Assembly (NCBI GenBank): GCA_035934405.1
Contig: DASYXW010000068.1
Location: 1-37,060 of the forward strand
Origin: DASYXW01 sp035934405
GTDB lineage: Bacteria > Acidobacteriota > Terriglobia > UBA7540
Length of the DNA: 37,060 nt
Direction: 5' to 3'
Below, piece by piece: positions 31,415 through 37,060 of this stretch. Below the pieces are notes generated by a model that ran no database searches, was not told the origin of the DNA, and saw nothing but the letters and a program-made list of their open reading frames with translations. The translations under genes and the position numbers were made by a program. Each line of letters begins with the position of its first letter. Within the stretch, counting starts at the first letter, position 1.

Positions 31415-31504
31415 CACAGAGACACAGAGGCACAGAGAAAATCCATCAAGAAAGGCCTTTTGCTTTCTGCCTTCTGGCTTTCTCCGTGTCTCTGCGCCTC
31501 TGTG
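31415..31504. repeat. Inverted pair of 8-bp tandem arrays (3 + 3 units)
   Basis: Left array 31415-31438: CACAGAGA, CACAGAGG, CACAGAGA. A 42-bp core follows. Right array 31481-31504: TCTCCGTG, TCTCTGCG, CCTCTGTG. It has the same family and design as 22436-22499, but a different core. It fills the junction between the Usp start (31397) and the Nramp stop (31517). Confidence 0.85.
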
Positions 31505-31516
31505 GCCAATGTTCGA

Positions 31517-32854
31517 TCATGCCGCGCCCCGGAAAATCAGAATCAGCAGATAAGCGTTCAGCCCGGCGATGAGCCAGGCGACGCTCCAAGAGAGCACCTT
31601 CAGCCAGCGCGGATTCACAAACGCGCCCATCATCATTTTATCGCTGGTGAACTTGACCAGCGGAAAGACGGCGAAAGAAAGCTGGAGGCTCAAGACCACC
31701 TGGCTCAGGATCAGGAGCTTGGCGGTGCCGTGCTCGCCGTAAAAGGCTACGGTGATAATGGCCGGAATGATGGCCAGCATCCGCGTGACGAGCCGCCGCA
31801 GCCAGGGCGCGAGCCGAATACTGAGGAAGCCCTCCATCACCACCTGTCCTGCCAGCGTGCCGGTGAGCGTGGAGTTCTGCCCGGAACAGAGCAAGGCGAT
31901 GGCAAAGAGGAAGCTCGCCAGCGAGGCGCCCAGCAGCGGCGCGAGCGTGTGGTACGCGTCCTGGATTTCGGCCACCTGGCGGAATCCGTGCTTGTAAAAC
32001 GTGCCCGCTGCCATGATGAGAATCGCGGCATTGATGAAGAAGGCGAAGTTGAGGGCCAGGGTGGAATCCAGAAAGTTATAGCGGATGGCCGTCCGCACGC
32101 CCTCGGGCGTGCGCTCGATGGCTCGGGTCTGCACCAGCGAGGAGTGCAGATACAGATTGTGGGGCATGACGGTGGCGCCGAGGATGCTAATCGAGATGTA
32201 GAGCATGTCGCGGTTGGTGAAGATCTCGGGCGTGGGGATGAGGCCGCGCGCGATGCCCAGAACGTCCGGGCGCACCATGATGAGTTCGGCAAGATAGCAG
32301 AGGCCGATGGTGGCGATGAGCGTCACCACGACGATTTCGAGGTAACGAAAGCCGCGGTGCTGCAGGTAGAGGATGGCGAGAACGTCGAGCGCGGTGAGGC
32401 AGACACCCCAGAGCAGGGGGATGTGAAACAGCAGGTTCAAAGCGATGGCCGAGCCGATGACCTCGGCGAGGTCGCAGGCGGCGACGGCGATTTCGCAGAT
32501 AATCCACAGGGCGATTGAGGCGCGCCGCGAATAGTGATCGCGGCAGGCCTGCGCCAGGTCGCGCTCGGTGACGATCCCCAGTCGCGAGGCGAGCGATTGC
32601 AGCAGGATGGCCATGAGGTTGGAGGCGAAGAGGACGAAGACGAGGCGGTAGGCAAACTGCGAACCGCCGGCGATGTCGGTGGCCCAGTTGCCGGGATCCA
32701 TGTAGCCGACGGCAATCAGGAAGCCGGGTCCGGAAAAGGCCAGCAGCTTGCGCCAGAAACTGGCGCCGGCCGGGACGGCGACACTGCGGTGCACTTCCGG
32801 CAGCGACCGGGCTCTCGGGGCGGCGTCGGTAGCGACGAAGGAGTGGCGGTTCAT
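31517..32854 (-). CDS. Nramp-family divalent metal transporter (MntH-like)
   Basis: A 445-residue transporter with 11 or so transmembrane helices. The metal-site motif DPGN (D53, N56) in TM1 and MPH (M230, H232) in TM6 are intact. They define Mn2+/Fe2+ proton-coupled Nramp proteins. The N-terminal 30 residues are a soluble extension. Length is typical. The region upstream (32855-33057) contains no recognisable Mn-riboswitch or MntR/Fur box, only palindromic repeats. The gene is divergent from the MacA-like adaptor operon. Confidence 0.93.
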   Translation of the reverse strand: MNRHSFVATDAAPRARSLPEVHRSVAVPAGASFWRKLLAFSGPGFLIAVGYMDPGNWATDIAGGSQFAYRLVFVLFASNLMAILLQSLASRLGIVTERDLAQACRDHYSRRASIALWIICEIAVAACDLAEVIGSAIALNLLFHIPLLWGVCLTALDVLAILYLQHRGFRYLEIVVVTLIATIGLCYLAELIMVRPDVLGIARGLIPTPEIFTNRDMLYISISILGATVMPHNLYLHSSLVQTRAIERTPEGVRTAIRYNFLDSTLALNFAFFINAAILIMAAGTFYKHGFRQVAEIQDAYHTLAPLLGASLASFLFAIALLCSGQNSTLTGTLAGQVVMEGFLSIRLAPWLRRLVTRMLAIIPAIITVAFYGEHGTAKLLILSQVVLSLQLSFAVFPLVKFTSDKMMMGAFVNPRWLKVLSWSVAWLIAGLNAYLLILIFRGAA

Positions 32855-32866
32855 GGTCTGAAGGTG

Positions 32867-32922
32867 CTGTAGCGCCGCTCTGTGAGCGGCGACAAAGCGC
32901 CTGCCATCGACCAGCGCTACAG
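32867..32922. repeat. MITE-like palindromic element
   Basis: Perfect 9-bp terminal inverted repeats CTGTAGCGC (32867-32875) and GCGCTACAG (32914-32922) enclose a hairpin GCCGCTC-tgt-GAGCGGC (32874-32890). The GTAG-hairpin-CTAC design is like the element at 11931-12020. It lies in the divergent spacer between the Nramp and adaptor genes. Confidence 0.7.
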
Positions 32923-33016
32923 AACGATAACATTGTAGCAGCGTCTAACCGTTTCACAGCCGCTGCGTCTAAGTTGCCGGAACATTTTGTGTTCCGCCCG
33001 CGTAATCAGACAGTGT

Positions 33017-33038
33017 GGGGCGGTCCGCAAACCGCCCC
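33017..33038. repeat. Hairpin upstream of the adaptor gene
   Basis: GGGGCGGT-ccgcaa-ACCGCCCC is a perfect 8-bp stem 20 bp upstream of the adaptor ATG (33058). It may be another small dispersed repeat or a 5' leader hairpin. Confidence 0.6.
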
Positions 33039-33057
33039 GGCTCGGAGACAGGGAATC

Positions 33058-34263
33058 ATGGCGAACAATCACAAGAACCGCAGGCGGCGCTGGATTTGGA
33101 TTGGAGTCGTGCTGGTGGCGGTGGTAGGGGCGACGATCGGGCTGACGGCAGCCTTACGGCCGAATCACCAGATTGATCCATCGAAGCTCGCGACGGTTGA
33201 GCGCGGCGACCTGGCGAAGTCGGTGGTGGCCACGGGCAAGGTGGAGCCACTGGCGAGCGTCGAGGTGAAATCCAAGGCGAGCGGCCTGGTGAAGAAAATT
33301 GACGTGGATTACGGCGACCGGGTGAAGCAGGGCCAGGTGCTGGTGGAATTGGACAAGGAACAGTTGCAGGACGTGGTGCGCGAGCAGCAGGCGAACCTGG
33401 CGGCGGCGCAGGCGGCCGTGGAATCGGCCGAGGCCACCTACCAGCGCAACGTGGTGGACGCCGAGGGTCCGGACGTGCCGTTCCTGAAGGCCACGGCTGA
33501 CCGCAACCGCAAGCTCGCCGCCGACGGCCTGATCGCCGCTTCCGCTGTGGATGACGCCGACCGCGGCTACCAAATGGCGGTGAACAAGCAATTGTCAGCG
33601 CAGCGCAACGTGGCGGTGAGCAAGGCGGACGTGGCCCGCGCCAAAGCGCAAGTTTCGCAGGCGCAGGCCGCGCTCGAAAGCGCGCAGGAAGATCTTGACA
33701 ACTCGACGATTGTGAGCCCGATGGATGGCATCGTGCTCTCGCGCGACGTGGAAGTGGGCGACGCCGTGAGCTCGATTCTCGTGCTCGGCTCGCAAGCCAC
33801 CCTGGTGATGACCCTGGGCGACATGAGCACCGTCTACGTGCTCGGCAAGGTGGACCAGGCCGACATCGGCAAGGTCTATTTGGGACAGCCGGCGCACATC
33901 AGCGTGGAATCGTTCAAGGACAAGAAATTCGACGGCAAGGTGACGAAGATTTCGCCGCTCGGCGTAGAGAAGGACAACGTGACTACGTTCGAGGTGCGGG
34001 TGTCTATTCAGAATCCCACCGGCGAGCTCAAGGCGAATATGAGCGCGAACGCCGAGCTGATTCTGGAAGAGAAGCCCAACGTGCTGCTCATCCCCGAGGC
34101 CGCGGTGATTTACGACAAGGACAAGCACACGTCGGTGGACGTGCCTGACCCGAAGGCCGGCGACGGCATGCGCAAGGTCCCGGTGACGCTCGGCATCTCG
34201 AACGGCATCAAGACGGAGCTGGCGGCGGGGTTGAAAGAAGGGGATAAAATAGTACTTCAGTGA
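33058..34263 (+). CDS. MacA/HlyD-type periplasmic adaptor protein
   Basis: A 401-residue membrane-fusion protein. It has a basic N-terminus and a single anchor (WIWIGVVLVAVVGATIGLTAAL). A lipoyl-like half follows (GKVEPLASVEVKSKASG). A coiled-coil hairpin runs through residues 85-220 (REQQANLAAAQAAVESAEA ... AQVSQAQAALESAQEDL). The second lipoyl half (STIVSPMDGIVLSRDVEVGDAV) and beta-barrel and membrane-proximal domains complete it. It should link an inner-membrane ABC transporter to an outer-membrane channel. The ATG at 33058 is favoured by GGAGA/AGGG upstream and by the adaptor N-terminus. It starts an operon with two MacB-like permeases; an inverted 8-bp repeat pair begins 2 bp after its stop. 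Confidence 0.9.
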   Translation: MANNHKNRRRRWIWIGVVLVAVVGATIGLTAALRPNHQIDPSKLATVERGDLAKSVVATGKVEPLASVEVKSKASGLVKKIDVDYGDRVKQGQVLVELDKEQLQDVVREQQANLAAAQAAVESAEATYQRNVVDAEGPDVPFLKATADRNRKLAADGLIAASAVDDADRGYQMAVNKQLSAQRNVAVSKADVARAKAQVSQAQAALESAQEDLDNSTIVSPMDGIVLSRDVEVGDAVSSILVLGSQATLVMTLGDMSTVYVLGKVDQADIGKVYLGQPAHISVESFKDKKFDGKVTKISPLGVEKDNVTTFEVRVSIQNPTGELKANMSANAELILEEKPNVLLIPEAAVIYDKDKHTSVDVPDPKAGDGMRKVPVTLGISNGIKTELAAGLKEGDKIVLQ

Positions 34264-34265
34264 GT

Positions 34266-34415
34266 CAGTATTTCAGTTGCTCAGTATTTCAGCCAGTCCG
34301 GACTCGCGCGCACGAGTTCGAGGTCAAGCTCATTGCGCCACCGACGGATCGACCGGTCGGGACAGGGCTGAGTTGCTGAGATACTGAAGTACTGACGAAC
34401 TGAAACACTGAAATA
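34266..34415. repeat. Inverted pair of 8-bp tandem arrays (4 + 6 units) filling a gene junction
   Basis: CAG recurs at 34266, 34274, 34282 and 34290 (units such as CAGTATTT). In opposite orientation CTGA recurs at 34368, 34376, 34384, 34392, 34400 and 34408. Both periods are exactly 8 bp. The core is about 70 bp and has no gene. The element starts 2 bp after the adaptor stop and ends 5 bp before the permease ATG, leaving no room for a normal Shine-Dalgarno. Confidence 0.9.
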
Positions 34416-34420
34416 CTTCG

Positions 34421-35677
34421 ATGGTTTTCAAAGACCTGATCCTCGATACCGTTCAGACCCTCTGGTCGCACAAACTGCGCACGTTCCTCACCATGTTTGG
34501 AATCGCCTGGGGCATCATCTCCATCACGCTGATGGTGGCGGCGGGCGAAGGATTGCGCGTCGGGCAGCAGCGAGTTGAGGAAAGCTTTGCCAAGGACGTG
34601 ATGATCGTTTTCGCCGGACGCACCAGCATGCAGGCGGGCGGGTCGCGCGCCGGGCGGCTTATTCACTGGGGCGCTGACGACTACAAGGTGGTCGCTCAGC
34701 AGTCGCCCGCCTGCCGTTACGTGCTGCCCGAGCTCGGCAATAATGAGACGGAGCGGACGCTTTACAACAGCGGCGGGCTCGAAGTGGCGGGCTCGCTCCC
34801 TCCTTTCGAGGACATTCGCAGCATTCCGGTTTCGGAAGGACGCTTTTACGACTGGGACGACCAGTCCCAGGCCCGCCGGGTGGTATTTCTCGGCAGCGAC
34901 GCCAAGAAGCAGCTCTTCGGCACCCGCCCGGCCGTGGGCGCGACGGTTTGGGTCTCCGACATTCCGTTCACCGTTGTCGGCGTGATGCGCCACAAGGACC
35001 AGGATTCGAGTTATGACGGCGCGGACGTGAACAAGCTCTACGTCCCCTTCAGCGTGGCCTTGCGCGACTTTCCCAACAAACCGCCCGCCGCGGCGGACAG
35101 CGTGGACCGTCTGCTGGTGACGCCCAGCTCGCTCGCCGAGCATGAATCCTGCAAGTGGCAGGTGCGGCAGTCCCTCGGCCTGTTGCACAACTTTGACCCG
35201 CGCGACAAGGAAGCGGCCTCCATCTGGGACACGGTGGAGGAGGCGCAGTCCTTCGCGACGATGACCGAAGGCATGAAGCTCTTTCTCGGCGCCGTCGGCC
35301 TGGTCACTTTGTTTCTCGGCGGCATCGGCGTGATGAACGTGATGCTGGTCTCGGTGCGCGAGCGCACGCGGGAAATCGGCGTGCGCAAGGCCGTGGGCGC
35401 AAGCGCGCGCTCGATTCTCAGCCAGTTTTTTGTGGAGACGATGATTGTCGTCTTCCTGAGTGGCGGACTCGGCATGGGGCTCGCATACGGACTCTGCGCC
35501 CTCGTGAACCTGATTCCGATGCCGCCGTTTTTCGCCGGCCTGCTGCCCACGTGGCAGTCCGGCGCGCTGTCGTTCGCGTTGCTGGGCACGATTGCGGTGC
35601 TCGCGGCGATGTATCCGGCCAGCCGGGCGGCGTCTGTGGATCCGATTGAGGCGCTCAGATACGAAGCGGGCGGGTAG
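34421..35677 (+). CDS. MacB/FtsX-type ABC permease
   Basis: A 418-residue permease. One N-terminal helix (LRTFLTMFGIAWGIISITLMVAAGEG) precedes a MacB periplasmic core domain of about 240 residues. Three C-terminal helices carry the coupling motif RERTREIGVRKAVGAS and the closing DPIEALRYEAGG. There is no ATPase domain, so it needs a separate MacB-type ATPase, not seen in the window. Second gene of the adaptor operon. The ATG at 34421 sits directly behind a repeat array without a ribosome site. Confidence 0.9.
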   Translation: MVFKDLILDTVQTLWSHKLRTFLTMFGIAWGIISITLMVAAGEGLRVGQQRVEESFAKDVMIVFAGRTSMQAGGSRAGRLIHWGADDYKVVAQQSPACRYVLPELGNNETERTLYNSGGLEVAGSLPPFEDIRSIPVSEGRFYDWDDQSQARRVVFLGSDAKKQLFGTRPAVGATVWVSDIPFTVVGVMRHKDQDSSYDGADVNKLYVPFSVALRDFPNKPPAAADSVDRLLVTPSSLAEHESCKWQVRQSLGLLHNFDPRDKEAASIWDTVEEAQSFATMTEGMKLFLGAVGLVTLFLGGIGVMNVMLVSVRERTREIGVRKAVGASARSILSQFFVETMIVVFLSGGLGMGLAYGLCALVNLIPMPPFFAGLLPTWQSGALSFALLGTIAVLAAMYPASRAASVDPIEALRYEAGG

Positions 35678-35682
35678 TTTTT

Positions 35683-36176
35683 CAGTAATTCAGTAGTTCA
35701 GTAATTCAGCAATTCAGTATTCGGCTACAATTCCTCCCGCCAGTCACCGATGCGTCGTGGAGGGAGTCTCCAATGCAGGATTTCAGATCGCTGAAGGTGT
35801 GGGGAAAGAGCCATGAGCTTACCCTTGCCGTTTACAGGGCCACGTCGAAGTTCCCCAAGGAGGAACTGTACGGTCTTACGAGCCAAATCCGGCGCTCCTG
35901 CGCTTCGATCCCTGCGAACATTGCCGAAGGGTGTGGGAGAGTGGGAAAAGCTGAACTCGGCCGTTTTCTGCAAGTGTCAATGGGTTCGGCGAGTGAGCTG
36001 GAGTATCACCTGTTACTTGCCCACGATCTCGGGCTCTTGAAGGACCAGATTACAAACAGCTCGAAGCTCAAGCCGTGGAAATTAAACGGATGTTGAGCTC
36101 ATTCATCGTGGGCTTGAGGAGCTGAAGTTGATCCACCGGGCCGTACTGAAGCACTGAAATACTGAAATACTGAAAT
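35683..36176. mobile_element. Candidate element: inverted 8-bp arrays enclosing a four-helix-bundle gene
   Basis: Left array 35683-35722: CAGTAATT, CAGTAGTT, CAGTAATT, CAGCAATT, CAGTATTC. Right array 36145-36176, opposite orientation: ACTGAAGC, then ACTGAAAT three times. Between them lie about 420 bp holding the four-helix-bundle gene. The same unit family, without a gene, makes the element at 34266-34415. The whole block interrupts an otherwise continuous permease operon, starting 5 bp after one gene and ending 9 bp before the next, so it looks inserted. Mobility is inferred from context, not shown. Confidence 0.6.
35773..36125 (+). pseudogene. Four-helix-bundle protein (23S rRNA IVP/Avd-like), frameshifted
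   Basis: A start with GGAGGGAG upstream gives MQDFRSLKVWGKSHELTLAV, then the family signature YGLTSQIRRSCASIPANIAEGCGR and a helix SELEYHLLLAHDLGLL. This is the TIGR02436 four-helix-bundle family, encoded in 23S intervening sequences and related to diversity-generating-retroelement Avd proteins. After about residue 92 the frame changes. The true C-terminal helix (DYKQLEAQAVEIKRMLSSF) is in another frame from 36048, ending at TGA 36123-36125. A single-base deletion near 36046-36047 explains it. As sequenced, the protein would be 107 residues with a wrong tail ending at 36096. It is enclosed by inverted 8-bp arrays. Confidence 0.8.
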
Positions 36177-36185
36177 GCTGCAGTC

Positions 36186-37060
36186 ATGTTGAAAGAAGCC
36201 TTGAAACAATCCTGGGACGCCTTGCGGCGGCAGCCGCTGCGCAGTTTCCTCACCATGCTGGGCATCGTGTGGGGCATCGTCGCGGTGACCCTGCTGATTG
36301 CCTACGGCAACAGCTTCCGCGACGTGCTCATGACTTCGTTTCGCGCCTTCGGCCACGGCGCCGTGATCTGCTGGCCGCAAACCACCAGCGAACAAGCCGG
36401 CGGCCAGCGCGCCGGGCAACATGTGGTCTTCGAGCAGGAGGATGTGGACCTGATTCGGGCCGAGGCGAGCCTGGTGAAGACCGCCTGCCTCGAGACTGTG
36501 CGCTGGCTGCCCATCGCCTCCGCTGATCGTCTTGCCAACACCGCCATCCGCGGCGTCTGCCCGGAATACGGCGAAATGCGCAGCGAAATCCCGAGCGACG
36601 GCCGCTGGATCAGCCAGGAAGACCAGCTTGAAAGACGGCGCGTGGTCTTTCTCGGCTCCGAACTCAAGAAGAAGCTCTTCAGCGGTCGCCCGGCGGTGGG
36701 CGAGACGGTGGAAATCGGCGGCGTGCGCTTCACCGTCATCGGAACCATGGCGCGCAAAATGCAAATGAGCAATTACTTCACCAGCGACGACGAATGCGCC
36801 TGGATTCCTTACTCGACCGCCGGCGACCTTTGGAACACGCGGTACGGAAGCGTGCTGGTGTTTGAACCGATCGCGCCCCAGTTTGAGTCAAAGGCGATGC
36901 TTCAGGTGCGCGCCACGGTGGCGGAACGGCAGCGCTTCTCGGCCACCGACAAACAGGCCATCCAGATGTTCGGGCGGGAGGAGTTTCGTCCCATCATTGA
37001 CGGCATCACCGTCGGACTCGAAGTGCTGCTCAGTTTCATCGGCGTGCTGACGCTCGGCAT
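36186..37060 (+). CDS. Second MacB/FtsX-type ABC permease (runs off the window)
   Basis: Open from ATG 36186 to the window end, about 291 codons. It begins MLKEALKQSWDALRRQPLRS, then the first helix FLTMLGIVWGIVAVTLLIAYG, and continues into a MacB-type periplasmic domain (RRVVFLGSELKKKLFSGRP; FTVIGTMARKMQ) closely parallel to the permease at 34421. The first part of the C-terminal membrane domain (IIDGITVGLEVLLSFIGVLTLGI) is reached at the end. It is probably a paralogous partner in a heterodimeric transporter. There is no Shine-Dalgarno; the start follows the right-hand 8-bp array by 9 bp. Confidence 0.88.
   Translation, partial: MLKEALKQSWDALRRQPLRSFLTMLGIVWGIVAVTLLIAYGNSFRDVLMTSFRAFGHGAVICWPQTTSEQAGGQRAGQHVVFEQEDVDLIRAEASLVKTACLETVRWLPIASADRLANTAIRGVCPEYGEMRSEIPSDGRWISQEDQLERRRVVFLGSELKKKLFSGRPAVGETVEIGGVRFTVIGTMARKMQMSNYFTSDDECAWIPYSTAGDLWNTRYGSVLVFEPIAPQFESKAMLQVRATVAERQRFSATDKQAIQMFGREEFRPIIDGITVGLEVLLSFIGVLTLG

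Noticed and set aside
32855..33057. Manganese riboswitch or MntR/Fur box upstream of the Nramp gene
   Set aside because: Only palindromic repeats were found; no matching conserved sequence seen.
34266..36176. CRISPR-like array
   Set aside because: Units are 8 bp, tandem and without spacers; no cas genes are present.

Overview
The window looks like a chromosomal segment of a GC-rich, Gram-negative soil-type bacterium, most likely an Acidobacteriota member. This is an inference from gene content: TrmFO rather than TrmA, planctomycete/acidobacterial cytochrome domains fused to ankyrin repeats, Lol- and MacB-type envelope transporters, and a dense load of intergenic palindromes. Essentially everything is ordinary chromosomal coding sequence. 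There is no prophage, no CRISPR array, and no tRNA or rRNA gene that I can see.

Layout. 1-52: edge of an IS5-type transposase. 144-4045 (minus): an O-methyltransferase and a large GMC/cholesterol-oxidase-like flavoprotein riddled with in-frame repeat insertions. 4353-8097 (plus): promoter, trmFO, a zinc-dependent phospholipase C-like exported protein, and xerC. 8123-10420 (minus): an exported heme/ankyrin/toroid protein. 11215-12136 (minus): a VapBC-type toxin-antitoxin pair with a palindromic operator, a MITE-like repeat, and the broken start of an AAA-type ATPase. 12169-13671 (minus): rmuC. 13891-15356 (minus): a tiny ORF and a radical SAM protein. 15606-19577 (minus): a five-gene Lol-like cassette (lipoprotein, FtsX/LolC-type permease, LolD-type ATPase, small membrane protein, LolA-like protein). 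19762-22423 (minus): pyrD, pyrK and an alpha/beta hydrolase. 22513-24561 (minus): a molybdopterin oxidoreductase. 24807-26131 (minus): a SpoIIE-type phosphatase preceded by a possible 29-residue membrane peptide. 26308-28117 (plus): an AT-rich repeat region with a strong promoter, then a CNNM/CorC transporter. 28104-32854 (minus): SAM hydrolase (DUF62), TPR protein, aldo/keto reductase, universal stress protein and an Nramp transporter. 33058-37060 (plus): a MacA-like adaptor and two MacB/FtsX-type permeases, with a frameshifted four-helix-bundle gene wedged between them.

Most notable observation. At about eleven places the DNA is built from tandem arrays of strictly 7-bp or 8-bp degenerate units. 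Each locus has its own unit sequence. At seven of them two arrays face each other as an inverted pair around a core of 16 to about 420 bp. They sit almost exactly between stop and start codons, or inside dispensable coding sequence (the GMC oxidase, the PyrD N-terminus). One inverted pair encloses the four-helix-bundle (23S-IVP/Avd-like) gene, which makes that family a candidate partner of the repeats. The shared architecture with different sequences suggests one generating mechanism. I cannot tell from sequence alone whether this has been described.

How the genes work together. The clearest functional units are the Lol-like lipoprotein-trafficking cassette, the pyrK-pyrD dihydroorotate dehydrogenase pair, the trmFO-PLC-xerC operon, the vapBC pair and the MacA/MacB-like efflux operon. 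The remaining genes are stand-alone metabolic or stress functions.
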